Assembly: GCF_947503415.1 (NCBI RefSeq)
Contig: NZ_CANNDS010000005.1
Span: 124,001-188,000 of the forward strand
Direction: 5' to 3'
Length of the DNA stretch: 64,000 bases
Origin: an uncultured Tateyamaria sp.
GTDB taxonomy: Bacteria > Pseudomonadota > Alphaproteobacteria > Rhodobacterales > Rhodobacteraceae
In this document: positions 36,846 to 45,032 of the stretch, in pieces
Layout of the letters: the number at the start of each line of letters is the position of its first letter
Numbering within the stretch: position 1 is the first letter of the stretch
Notes under the pieces: generated by a model
Database searches by the model: none
What the model was told of the DNA's origin: nothing
Seen by the model: only the letters and a program-made list of their open reading frames with translations
Translations under genes and position numbers: made by a program

Positions 36846-38033
36846 TTAACGGAAGCGGGCTGTGTTGTCCTTGCCGCCGTCGAAGTTGATCTCGCGGTAG
36901 TTGCCTGCCGCTTCGCCGGGGCCGATCAGTTCCACGCCCGTGGCACCGACATAGTCGATCTCGCCGCCGTCTTTCAGGATCTGCAAACCTTTGGCCAGCT
37001 CACCCACGCCGATCTGTTCGCCGGGTGCGTTGGCGACGTCCATCACCTTGCCCTTGTAGTCGGCACTGTCCTTGGACCCTGCCGCTTGCATGGCGAGCAT
37101 GATCAGGGCTGCGGCGTCGTATGATTCAGGCGTGAAGGGCGAGGTGTGGTCGAACGCGCCGCCCACCAGCTCGCCAAAGGCGGCTGTCAGTTCTTCGGAC
37201 GGGCTGGGGTGTGCACCCGAGGAGCCGTCGATTTCCGAGCCGAAGTTTTCCAGCAGCTTGGCCGAGATCATGCCATCGGGGAAGTGGAACGTGTCGAAGG
37301 CACCGGAGTCGAGTGCTGCGCGCACAACGCCCGAGCCGCCCTGATCGACGTAGCCCGCCACAACCAGACGCTCACCACCGGCAGCTGCCAGCGCGCCAAC
37401 TTCGGCCGAGTAATCGGCTTTGCCGTCTTCGTGCGCGGCGTTGATGGTGACGGAGCCACCTGCAGCTTCAAACGCGGCCTGGAAGCTGTCTGCCAGACCT
37501 TTGCCGTAGTCGTTGTTGGTGTAGGTGACGGCGACTTCCTTGATGCCCTGATCAATCAGGATATCGGTGATGACCACACCCTGGCGTGCGTCAGAAGGCG
37601 CTGTGCGAAAGAACAGGCCGTTGTCTTCATTGTCGGCGTGGCTGAGGCCCGGCGACGTGGCCGAGGGCGAAATCATCACGACACCGTTGGCGACCGCCAC
37701 GTTGTTCAGGATAGCCCCTGTCACGCCTGAGCAGTCCGCGCCCATGATGGCGTCCACGCCGTCGGAGGTGATCAGACGTTCAGCAGCAGCGCTGGCGGCG
37801 CCTGCATCAATGCAAGTGCTGTCCGCGCGAACCGACGCTACGGTGGCGCCATCAAGCAGCAGACCCGAATCCGTGACTTCCTTCATCGCCAGTTCGGCGC
37901 CGTCCGCCATCGAGGGCGTAAGCGATTCAATCGGGCCGGTGAAGCCCAGAATGACACCGATCTTGACGTCCTCGGCGGAGACGGATCCGGCCATAAGTGC
38001 CGTTGCGGCCGAAGCCATAAGCAGTTTTTTCAT
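36846..38033 (-). CDS. Branched-chain amino acid ABC transporter substrate-binding protein
   Basis: 395 aa, a Peripla_BP_6/LivK-type protein. The signal peptide is MKKLLMASAATALMAGSVSA. The mature protein starts with EDVKIGVILGFTGP, the usual first strand. One disulfide is likely between the Cys residues of DSTCIDAG and GADCSGV. Further family segments are MISPSATSPGLS, RTAPSDARQG and TYTNNDYGKGLADSF. AGGGAGA lies 6 nt before the ATG. It is the first gene of the liv operon and delivers the ligand to LivHM. The ligand could be branched-chain amino acids, other amino acids, amides or aromatic compounds. Confidence 0.94.
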   Translation of the reverse strand: MKKLLMASAATALMAGSVSAEDVKIGVILGFTGPIESLTPSMADGAELAMKEVTDSGLLLDGATVASVRADSTCIDAGAASAAAERLITSDGVDAIMGADCSGVTGAILNNVAVANGVVMISPSATSPGLSHADNEDNGLFFRTAPSDARQGVVITDILIDQGIKEVAVTYTNNDYGKGLADSFQAAFEAAGGSVTINAAHEDGKADYSAEVGALAAAGGERLVVAGYVDQGGSGVVRAALDSGAFDTFHFPDGMISAKLLENFGSEIDGSSGAHPSPSEELTAAFGELVGGAFDHTSPFTPESYDAAALIMLAMQAAGSKDSADYKGKVMDVANAPGEQIGVGELAKGLQILKDGGEIDYVGATGVELIGPGEAAGNYREINFDGGKDNTARFR

Positions 38034-38191
38034 GTGTATTCTCCCTGTGGAACGTTGTCCTGGCGCGGAGCCTAAGCGGGGCTTTCAGAAAAGAAAAGTC
38101 GAATAGTCCAGCCTTCCCCACGGGAAAGTGGTTGGACCGGGCCACCCCAATCCCTAGCTATTATGCAAAGCCATGGATGAAGGATGTCTCG

Positions 38192-39280
38192 ATGCGCCTG
38201 TTTGCAGTTCTCGCCCTTGCTGTATTGCCGATGTCGGCGATTGCCCTCGAAACGCAACGCGGGAACGTGACGGTGACACCGGTTGCGACCGGTCTGGATG
38301 CGCCTTGGGGCGTCGCCGAGTTGCCCGATGGCAGCCTGTTGGTGACCCAGCGCGAGGGACAATTGGTGCGCGTTGTAGATGGTCAGGCACGGGTTGTGCG
38401 CGGAACCCCTCGCGTGGCCGCACGCGGGCAGGGCGGATTGCTGGATGTGACGCTGGCGCGCGATTTTGCGACCACGCGGACCCTGTTCCTCACCTATTCC
38501 AAGCCTCAGGGCGGCGGATCGGGAACAGCGCTGGCTGCGGCCGAGTTGAGTTCGGATGGCCGTCGTCTTGAGAACCTTCGTGATCTGTTTGAAAGCGCGC
38601 GCGGGGGCAGCGGGGGCCGCCACTTTGGCAGTCGCGTGGTCGAGGCACCCGATGGCACGCTCTATGTCACCATTGGGGACCGGGGGGACCGTCCGTCTGC
38701 GCAGAACCCGGCAAATCATAACGGCGCGATTGTTCGCGTAAACCGAGATGGGACCGTACCTGCGGACAATCCCTTTGTCGGTCAGAACGGCGTTCAGCCG
38801 CATATCTGGTCCTATGGCCACCGCAATCCGCAGGGGGCCGGTCTTGACGGGCGCGGCACGCTGTGGACGGCCGAGCATGGCGCGCAGGGCGGGGATGAAG
38901 TGAACCGGGTGAAGAAAGGCGCAAACTTTGGCTGGCCCATCATTTCATACGGCGTGCACTATTCCGGGGCCAAAATTGGCGAAGGCAAATCCAAGAGAGG
39001 CATGGAGCAGCCCTCGTTCTACTGGGACCCGTCAATCGCGCCCTCCGGTCTCATGGTCTATCAGGGCAACATGTTTCCGGAATGGCGGGGCGATATGTTC
39101 GTAGGGTCGCTCAAATTTCATTACATCTCGCGGCTCAATGTCCGGGGCGGCAATGCGCGTGAAGTCGAGCAGATCAAAGGGAATGAAACCTTGCGCGTGC
39201 GCGATATCGTCGAAGCGCCCGATGGCAGCATACTTTTCATTTCGGTCGGCAATGGCACAGTCTACAGGATGACGCGCTGA
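38192..39280 (+). CDS. PQQ-type soluble sugar (aldose/sorbosone) dehydrogenase
   Basis: 362 aa from the ATG at 38192 (MRLFAVLALAV), with AAGGA 7 nt upstream; an earlier in-frame ATG at 38177 lacks one. The signal peptide ends near AIA. It is a six-bladed propeller of the GSDH family: GLDAPWGVAELPDG, HFGSRVVEAPDGTLYVTIGDRG, SYGHRNPQGAG, WTAEHGAQGGDEVN and GANFGWP. The catalytic-base His of HFGSR and the Arg/His of GHRNPQG are present. It oxidises sugars periplasmically with PQQ, like YliI. It is divergent from the liv operon and shows no linked PQQ genes. Confidence 0.9.
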   Translation: MRLFAVLALAVLPMSAIALETQRGNVTVTPVATGLDAPWGVAELPDGSLLVTQREGQLVRVVDGQARVVRGTPRVAARGQGGLLDVTLARDFATTRTLFLTYSKPQGGGSGTALAAAELSSDGRRLENLRDLFESARGGSGGRHFGSRVVEAPDGTLYVTIGDRGDRPSAQNPANHNGAIVRVNRDGTVPADNPFVGQNGVQPHIWSYGHRNPQGAGLDGRGTLWTAEHGAQGGDEVNRVKKGANFGWPIISYGVHYSGAKIGEGKSKRGMEQPSFYWDPSIAPSGLMVYQGNMFPEWRGDMFVGSLKFHYISRLNVRGGNAREVEQIKGNETLRVRDIVEAPDGSILFISVGNGTVYRMTR

Positions 39281-39320
39281 TCCGGGCACGTTAGGGTGCG
39301 CCCGAAGACAGGAGTGCCAA

Positions 39321-39701
39321 ATGCCGATTGAACGCCTTGATCACGTGAACCTGCGCACAACACGCCTTGCCGAGATGATACAGTGGTATGAAGAGATATT
39401 GGGTCTGTCCTCCGGAACGCGGCCTGATTTCGGCTTTGACGGCGCGTGGCTTTACGCTGGCGATGTCGCGGTTGTTCATCTGATTGCAATCGAGGATGAC
39501 CATGCTGCGGGGTCCGAAACTGCTCTCAAGCTGGAGCATTTTGCGTTCCGCGCATCTGGCGATCCGGAGGCCTTTCAGGATCGGTTGCAGCAAAAAGGTG
39601 TTGCCTACCGCAGATCGGGTATTGAGGCGCTGCATCTGGCGGCGTTCAACGTTTGGGACCCCGACGGCAACCACATTCACGTGGATTACGTGACTGAGTG
39701 A
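39321..39701 (+). CDS. VOC-family (glyoxalase/bleomycin-resistance-like) protein
   Basis: 126 aa single VOC domain made of two beta-alpha-beta-beta-beta units: LDHVNLRTTRLAEMIQWYEEILGL, then LEHFAFRASG, then NVWDPDGNHIHVDY. The metal-site positions H (first strand), H (LEHF) and the late His/Asp of the DPDGNHIHVD motif are visible. The substrate cannot be told. It lies 40 bp after the sugar dehydrogenase on the same strand and may be co-transcribed. Confidence 0.88.
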   Translation: MPIERLDHVNLRTTRLAEMIQWYEEILGLSSGTRPDFGFDGAWLYAGDVAVVHLIAIEDDHAAGSETALKLEHFAFRASGDPEAFQDRLQQKGVAYRRSGIEALHLAAFNVWDPDGNHIHVDYVTE

Positions 39702-39736
39702 TCGAACACCGGGCAAGGAAATGACTTGGTATGCGC

Positions 39737-40039
39737 TCAGACCTGTTTGCGCAATTTGCCCCGCCAAGCCAGAGATTGCCGGTTCATGTCATGGAGGTTT
39801 GCGCGCCCCGTGATGATATCGTCGCAGAGAGAGACCGCCTGCAGGGCTTGCTCGTACGTCAGGTGTTTATAGGCGGGCCGGGCAAGGTGGTCGTACCATA
39901 CACCACCGCACAGGGTATCCAGCACGATCCGTTGAAAGCAATGGTCGTTACGCACAGGCCAGTTGCGCCCAGGCTCTGACGCGAGACGCGGCATGACCTG
40001 TTGGGTGAGGGTCAGGTAGCGACCGACTGGATCGATCAT
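39737..40039 (-). CDS. Conserved hypothetical protein coupled to a methyltransferase
   Basis: 100 aa, no signal peptide. Notable segments are RNWPVRNDHCFQRI, DTLCGGVWYDH and NRQSLAWRGKLR. The pattern is one I associate with short roseobacter proteins, sometimes loosely labelled acetyltransferase, but no GNAT motif is visible, so I give no function. ATG overlaps the stop of the SAM methyltransferase by 4 bp, so the two are translationally coupled. Confidence 0.75.
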   Translation of the reverse strand: MIDPVGRYLTLTQQVMPRLASEPGRNWPVRNDHCFQRIVLDTLCGGVWYDHLARPAYKHLTYEQALQAVSLCDDIITGRANLHDMNRQSLAWRGKLRKQV

Positions 40040-40755
40040 TGTAATTGCGAAGGGACCGTCGCGATCCCCATGTAAATGATTGCCTTGCTGGGCAGGGGGC
40101 CGAAGGTGAAATCGAAACGCCTGTTCATGCCACGCGGACCGAGCCCGGTTTGAGGACCTATGTCAAATCCGGCATGGGACAGGGCTGCTGTCAGCTCTGC
40201 CGGGGTGATGAACATGTCGGGATCATGTGTACCTTTGGGCAAAAGTCCCACGATATCTTCGGCAATGGTGATCGCGGCGAACCGGGCGACGGGATTGCGG
40301 TTGATCGTGTCGAACAGAAATGTGCCACCAGGCCGCAGAACGCGCGCAACCTCGGCCAGTACCTGATCAAGGTCCGTCACGTGTTCCAGCACATCGACGC
40401 AAACCACAGCGTCAAAGCTGTCACTGGGATAGGTCAAGTCCTCGCCCACACCAACGTCATAGCGGATGTCCTTGCCCGCCTTTGCTGCATGACTTCTGGC
40501 CGCCTCGATCGCCTGCGCGGCGGGATCAATGCCAATGACCTTCGCGCCTCGGTCCGCCAGCGCTTCGGCCATGAAGCCGCCCGCACATCCCAGATCAAGC
40601 ACCAACGTGCCGGACCAATCGATGTGCCTATCGAACCACTTGAGCCGCCCCGGCACCATGTTCTTGAGTGTCCGCACCCACCTGATGTCGTCAGACCACC
40701 AATTGGTGGCGACATCATCGTAAATGTCCAGGTTGTTGCGGCGGGTCTTAGTCAT
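40036..40755 (-). CDS. Class I SAM-dependent methyltransferase (UbiG-like)
   Basis: 239 aa from the ATG at 40755 (MTKTRRNNLD). It has motif I VLDLGCAGGFMAEAL, motif II acidic residue GIDPAAQAIE, DAVVCVDVLEHV and LRPGGTFLFDT. The N-terminal IYDDVATNWW and the length match UbiG-type O-methyltransferases. The following segment diverges from the usual WWDPEG...P pattern, so this may be a paralogue with another substrate. It overlaps the upstream membrane-protein gene by 8 bp and the downstream hypothetical by 4 bp. A three-gene operon is likely. Confidence 0.85.
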   Translation of the reverse strand: MTKTRRNNLDIYDDVATNWWSDDIRWVRTLKNMVPGRLKWFDRHIDWSGTLVLDLGCAGGFMAEALADRGAKVIGIDPAAQAIEAARSHAAKAGKDIRYDVGVGEDLTYPSDSFDAVVCVDVLEHVTDLDQVLAEVARVLRPGGTFLFDTINRNPVARFAAITIAEDIVGLLPKGTHDPDMFITPAELTAALSHAGFDIGPQTGLGPRGMNRRFDFTFGPLPSKAIIYMGIATVPSQLQ

Positions 40756-41563
40756 GTTTCGGCTTTCGCAAATTGGGTAGGGCGTAGGGCACGGTGGCCT
40801 TGTAGGCCGCGAACCTGTCACCATAGCGCTGTGTAAACCGCCGTTCCTTGAGCATGGGTGCAAGCAGGCAATAGGCGGTGAGGGTGGTCGCAAGCGCCAG
40901 TTGATCCGGCGTCCAGACCGGTACGGTCCAAGTGGTCAGCGCGAAAGCCACGTAGATCGGTTGCCGGATGAAACGAAACGTGCCTTGGGTGGGCATGTCG
41001 GGAAAGGTGGGGCGCTTGTTCTGCGCCAGAGACATCCAGCCCAATGCGCCGGACTGCACCTCGGCCCCGGCATCATAGCTGGCCTTGATCAAAAGCGCCC
41101 AGCTTGCGGCATAGGCGAAGCATATCCCGGCAAATGCGATCCCCTCGGCTTGCCACCAGATCACGCCGCTTGGTGTCCAAAGCGCAAACAGCAAGAGCAA
41201 TTGGACGGACGCGACGATGGCATAGGTCGTTGTGGCCAGCGTGCTTCCATGTGGCGCAGGGGCAAGACGCAGCAGGCTGCGGCCACCGCGTTTGGTCAGC
41301 AGGATCGAATGAACCAAGGGAAATTGCAGGATCAGCAGCGCATTGGCGACATAGGCCCACGGCGCAGGCAGCCGCCCCAGGCTCTCACTCATCCCAAAAA
41401 ACATGGCCGCAATCATGGCGAGCACTGCCGCTACAAAGATCACATGGCAGACGACCCCGTAGGCAAATGCCAAAAGCAATCTGCTGCGACCGGGAGGGGG
41501 ACGCAAAGTGCCCAGCGCGAGGGACAACAGGCGCCGGAACGGGGATGGCTCGGTGTGATGCAT
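40748..41563 (-). CDS. Isoprenylcysteine methyltransferase-like (ICMT/PEMT) membrane protein
   Basis: 271 aa from the ATG at 41563 (MHHTEPSPF); the frame stays open 90 nt upstream to a GTG, and neither start has a clear Shine-Dalgarno. It has five or six transmembrane segments. The C-terminal half has the phospholipid/isoprenylcysteine methyltransferase pattern: FRFIRQPIYVAFALTTW, then APMLKERRFTQRYGDRFAAYKATVP. Substrates may be lipids or quinone precursors. Coupled to a soluble methyltransferase, it probably belongs to a shared lipid-modification step; this is inference. Confidence 0.8.
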   Translation of the reverse strand: MHHTEPSPFRRLLSLALGTLRPPPGRSRLLLAFAYGVVCHVIFVAAVLAMIAAMFFGMSESLGRLPAPWAYVANALLILQFPLVHSILLTKRGGRSLLRLAPAPHGSTLATTTYAIVASVQLLLLFALWTPSGVIWWQAEGIAFAGICFAYAASWALLIKASYDAGAEVQSGALGWMSLAQNKRPTFPDMPTQGTFRFIRQPIYVAFALTTWTVPVWTPDQLALATTLTAYCLLAPMLKERRFTQRYGDRFAAYKATVPYALPNLRKPKHD

Positions 41564-41660
41564 GACAGGGCAACTAGCCACAGTCCAAATCGTGTCCAGC
41601 GTCCCCGTCAAAAGGTCGCATTGGGTTGTGTTTCCCTGACTTCGGGTCCTCACAAAGGGT

Positions 41661-41688
41661 GGGTTGCCTGCGCGTGGCCAGGCAACCC
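41661..41688 (-). terminator. Hairpin downstream of the subtilase gene
   Basis: A perfect 10-bp stem (GGGTTGCCTG / CAGGCAACCC) with an 8-nt loop lies 57 bp after the subtilase stop. A short T-containing stretch follows on the minus strand. A likely operon terminator, although the T-tract is weak. Confidence 0.6.
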
Positions 41689-41744
41689 GGTCGTTCAGTC
41701 GCGGATTGCTTGCTGTCGGCGCGCGCTCGCACGCGTCACCTCAC

Positions 41745-43835
41745 CTACCTGAACTTGATCCGGCTCACATCCACCGCGTAGCGGTATTTTCCAGATCCCG
41801 ACTGGGTTGGATCAGGTGCCGTGTCGGGGGCGAGCTTCTTCATGCCGGGCACATACGACACCGGGTCCGCGGCCCAATCGCGGCCACTGCCCGAGAAGGC
41901 GTGGATCGCCACACCCGCCGCTCTGGCCATGCGTGGGGCAGCACTGCTGGTTCCGCTCCGTCGCACAAGGGTCCCACTGCGCGATCCGGCGCTCAGGACC
42001 CCGCCAAGAAAGACGCTTTCGTCGCCCTCTGCCGTCAGGTCCGGTCCGTCCCGATCTGATCCGAATGTGGAAGATGGGCGGTTGCAGGGGCCAGACGCGG
42101 AATAGGCGGACAACTCTGACGTGCGGGCCGTGTATGCGGCCACCACCACCGGCGAGTCGCCACAGGCAAACCCGCTGAGTGTTCCGGCCCGTGTCACCGG
42201 GCAATCCGAGTTCGGCGGGTCGGTGCGCAGCGGCTCACCGTACTTTCCGAACCGTTCGTAGCAGGGATTGTCAAAAAAGGCCTGTTTGCCGCCCGGCCTG
42301 AGACCCGGCAGTGTTTCGTCCCTGCGTACCCATAGCTCGATCTGGTTTTCAGCATCCGCTTCGCGCAGAATCCTGATCGTCCAGATGCCCGACGGTGCCA
42401 CCGGTTCTGACTGGTCAATGCTGGCTGTCGGGCTGATGGAGAGCTGCGCAAGGCCGCGCTGTATCCGCCCGGACGAAAACGCGTAGGACAGACGTGCAAT
42501 CTCCTTGCCGTCGGGATCGTTGAACCGTGCGCTGGGGGTGCCGGTGGTGAAAACCTGATGCGTTTCGCGAGTTGGAGACGTAACCTCGATGACCGCTTCG
42601 GAGGGGTGTGTGCCCGCGTAAGGCATCCAAATCTGTACCAAACCGCTGGTGCGATCATCCGGCAGCACGGACAGGTTGAACGTGGTTTCCGTATCACCAG
42701 CCCGTGCGACGCCATGCAGACGCGACAGGTTCGCATTGCCGGCTGGCAGCGTCAGCCATGTTTTCTGCTGTTCGGACGTGGTGACAGCGCCGGGGCCAAA
42801 ATAATGCTCGAACAGGCGTGCAAACAGTCCGGTGCCGTCATGCGGCCCACCTGAGTTTCCGTACGAGAGGTTGAACACCACCTTCGCGAGGTCCCCGTTA
42901 GCGGTTCGGAAGCGACGCGCCTCGTTCACCAGCATCTGGAAGCTGAGGTAGAAGCTGGGCAACAGTTCCACGCCAGACGTGTCCTCGACCAGCCGGGAGG
43001 GCAGCGCGGCGCAGATGATGGGCCTGTCCGGCCCGCTTGCATCCATCAATTGACCAGCGGCGAGCCCCATCACGTGGCTGCCATGGGATGAGCGCAGCGC
43101 CACTGTCGAAAACACCTGATGAAAGAAGTCGACCTGCCCGGTGCGCGCGTAGAACATGTCTTCGTCAAGCAGGCCGTCAAAGGTGCAATCGCTCAAGAGC
43201 GCATCAATCGCGGGTTTGTGCAGCACCCGTCCAGCCGTGCTGTCTGGATCCTGAGGCAAGGGCCGTGCACCCAGTATTGCGGCATAGGCCACGCGGCTGG
43301 ACACGGCACCGTCGCGAAAGAGGTTATGCGCAATGGCAATCCCGTCATCGACAACAGCCATCACCGTGGCTGTGTCATCGACAGGCGGATGTGGCTCCGT
43401 GTTCGGCCATTGGGCATCGAAATCCAACATCTCCTGATCGATGATGCCGCCCAGTACCAACGACTGCACGCGCCATCTGTTGGCTGTCTCGCCCCGTTCG
43501 GGGCGAACGTTCAGGCGATCCAGTGTGGATTTGCGCGCAAAGATTGATACCGGTTGATCATCGCGGGTGATTGCCCGTTCCTTGGCGCCATAGGCAACCG
43601 GGACCAGAAACTGCACCTCGTCATCCGGGATGGGCGGGAGGTTCGGAGCGCGCGTGCCAAGACCGCGTTCCATCGCGTTTGCGATGAAGGCGTCAATGGA
43701 GCCTTCGATCTCGATTAGGGCAGACCACCATTCATCCCGTTTGAAGACGTGTTGGAGCCGGGTAAGACGGAAATCCGCCTCCTGGCTCAGCGGGACGGGT
43801 GCGTCGCCGGGGACGTCGTCTGGATAATCCTGCAT
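41745..43835 (-). CDS. Subtilase (S8) peptidase without evident signal peptide
   Basis: 696 aa. The catalytic triad is visible: Asp in MAVVDDGIA near 160, His in SSHGSHVMGLAAG near 250, and Ser in RSGTSSAAPRMAR near 630. The oxyanion Asn is in FNLSYGNSGG. A roughly 150-residue N-terminal region precedes the catalytic core. A beta-rich insert of about 230 residues (around 370-560) lies between the His/Asn and Ser parts. The N terminus is hydrophilic (MQDYPDDVPGDAP), so export by Sec or Tat is not apparent. It lies 12 bp after the SAY-repeat PAP2 gene and shares its operon. A peptidase that trims or matures a neighbouring product is inferred. Confidence 0.92.
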   Translation of the reverse strand: MQDYPDDVPGDAPVPLSQEADFRLTRLQHVFKRDEWWSALIEIEGSIDAFIANAMERGLGTRAPNLPPIPDDEVQFLVPVAYGAKERAITRDDQPVSIFARKSTLDRLNVRPERGETANRWRVQSLVLGGIIDQEMLDFDAQWPNTEPHPPVDDTATVMAVVDDGIAIAHNLFRDGAVSSRVAYAAILGARPLPQDPDSTAGRVLHKPAIDALLSDCTFDGLLDEDMFYARTGQVDFFHQVFSTVALRSSHGSHVMGLAAGQLMDASGPDRPIICAALPSRLVEDTSGVELLPSFYLSFQMLVNEARRFRTANGDLAKVVFNLSYGNSGGPHDGTGLFARLFEHYFGPGAVTTSEQQKTWLTLPAGNANLSRLHGVARAGDTETTFNLSVLPDDRTSGLVQIWMPYAGTHPSEAVIEVTSPTRETHQVFTTGTPSARFNDPDGKEIARLSYAFSSGRIQRGLAQLSISPTASIDQSEPVAPSGIWTIRILREADAENQIELWVRRDETLPGLRPGGKQAFFDNPCYERFGKYGEPLRTDPPNSDCPVTRAGTLSGFACGDSPVVVAAYTARTSELSAYSASGPCNRPSSTFGSDRDGPDLTAEGDESVFLGGVLSAGSRSGTLVRRSGTSSAAPRMARAAGVAIHAFSGSGRDWAADPVSYVPGMKKLAPDTAPDPTQSGSGKYRYAVDVSRIKFR

Positions 43836-43847
43836 ACCAACCCCCGA

Positions 43848-45005
43848 TCAGTCTTGTGACGCGGGGAGGTCGCGCCATTCGGCCACGGCCTGTTTCCACA
43901 GCCAGTTCAGCATTGCAGCGGACGTGCCGTCGTGGTCATGTTTCTTGGAACTGCCCCAATGCGTGCCGCCGCTTTCGATTTTCTTGCGGATGCGGTCGCC
44001 GTCCGGGCGGTAGAGCGCGTGCCATTCGAAATCCGATTCCGAATTGAAACTGGTGCCGTCAAATACGCTGGAGGTCCAGCCACAGCCGTCGGCAACGTCG
44101 TGGATGTGTTCGGCCAGTGTCAGGCCAAGCAGCGCGCCCGCGGCACTGTCGACCGGGAAATGCACACCCGCAACCGTCCGGTTGATGGCCACGCGTGAAG
44201 CTTGCCGCATCAGCATCTCACCCCAATAGGCGTCATCGGTGTATTGCGGCGCCTGGCTTTCACGCAGCAGTTTCCAAAGGATGCGCGCGATCAGGAAGGC
44301 TTCGGTCGCGTGACCGCTGGGCAGGGACGCATGGGTTGGCGTGGGGATCATCGGTTGCACCTGGGGCGAAAACTCGATGGGGCGCTTGACCGCAAGTGCG
44401 AACTTGGTGCGCTGAATGACCGTGAACGAGAACATCGTCGCCGCATTCAACAGCTCAAGCGTGCGCGGTGTGCGCGACGGATCCATGTAGCCGATGGTGG
44501 CGAAAAACGGGATGGGCAGACTGATCTGGCCAAGGATTTCCGCGGCCCGGTCGCCCCGGATTTGAGAGTAACCTTCAAGGTAGTTCATCTGATCGGCCAG
44601 TTGGTCGATGGTCGGGGCCGTCATTTCCATCATCTCGGAGAATTTGGGCGCTTTGCCCCCGGCGCTGATCCCATCGCGCCGCCAGACGGTGACGCCGGGC
44701 GTGCCGCCCTCACACTGTGCCGTTACATCGACGGTCGGTGCCAGTTCGGACATGTAGAGAGCGGTTTGCACATCTGTTGACAGACGCTTTAGCGCGTTTG
44801 GATCGTTTGGTGGGGCGGGGTTGGGATGGGTTATCTTGTCGATGGTCGCCCCGACAATCCCGTCGCGGTTCGTCATCAGGGCAAGCGCATCTACCGGCGC
44901 CTCCCGTCCATATGCACTATAGGCGCTGTAGGCACTGTATGCGCTATAAGCACTGTAGGCACTATACGCGCTGTATGCGCTATACGCACTCTCTGGATTT
45001 GCCAT
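43848..45005 (-). CDS. PAP2/vanadium-haloperoxidase-fold protein with N-terminal (Ser-Ala-Tyr)9 repeat
   Basis: 385 aa. After MANPE come nine uninterrupted Ser-Ala-Tyr triplets (residues 6-32), then GREAP. The rest resembles bacterial vanadium-dependent haloperoxidase-like PAP2 proteins: AVKRPIEFSP, PSGHATEAFLIARIL, and the SRVAINRTVAGVHFPVDS His-containing motif. Residues expected to bind phosphate or vanadate (Lys, Arg, Ser-Gly-His, Arg, His) are all present, so an active phosphatase or haloperoxidase is plausible. No signal peptide or membrane segment is visible. It is co-transcribed with a subtilase and preceded by a regulator gene. The repeat has no counterpart I know in this family. Confidence 0.88.
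   Translation of the reverse strand: MANPESAYSAYSAYSAYSAYSAYSAYSAYSAYGREAPVDALALMTNRDGIVGATIDKITHPNPAPPNDPNALKRLSTDVQTALYMSELAPTVDVTAQCEGGTPGVTVWRRDGISAGGKAPKFSEMMEMTAPTIDQLADQMNYLEGYSQIRGDRAAEILGQISLPIPFFATIGYMDPSRTPRTLELLNAATMFSFTVIQRTKFALAVKRPIEFSPQVQPMIPTPTHASLPSGHATEAFLIARILWKLLRESQAPQYTDDAYWGEMLMRQASRVAINRTVAGVHFPVDSAAGALLGLTLAEHIHDVADGCGWTSSVFDGTSFNSESDFEWHALYRPDGDRIRKKIESGGTHWGSSKKHDHDGTSAAMLNWLWKQAVAEWRDLPASQD
44910..44990 (-). repeat. 9-bp tandem repeat x9 coding Ser-Ala-Tyr
   Basis: Nine in-frame copies of AGY-GCN-TAY. All differences are at third codon positions: Ser is always AGT or AGC, Ala uses all four codons, and Tyr is TAT or TAC. First and second positions are invariant. 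The peptide sequence, not the DNA, therefore appears to be what is preserved. Confidence 0.97.
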
Positions 45006-45032
45006 CGGTTTTCTTCCTTGCTTGGTTGCGTA

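Noticed and set aside
44910-44990. Tandem 9-bp repeats as a CRISPR or integration repeat
   Set aside because: Units are contiguous without spacers and lie in frame inside a coding sequence.
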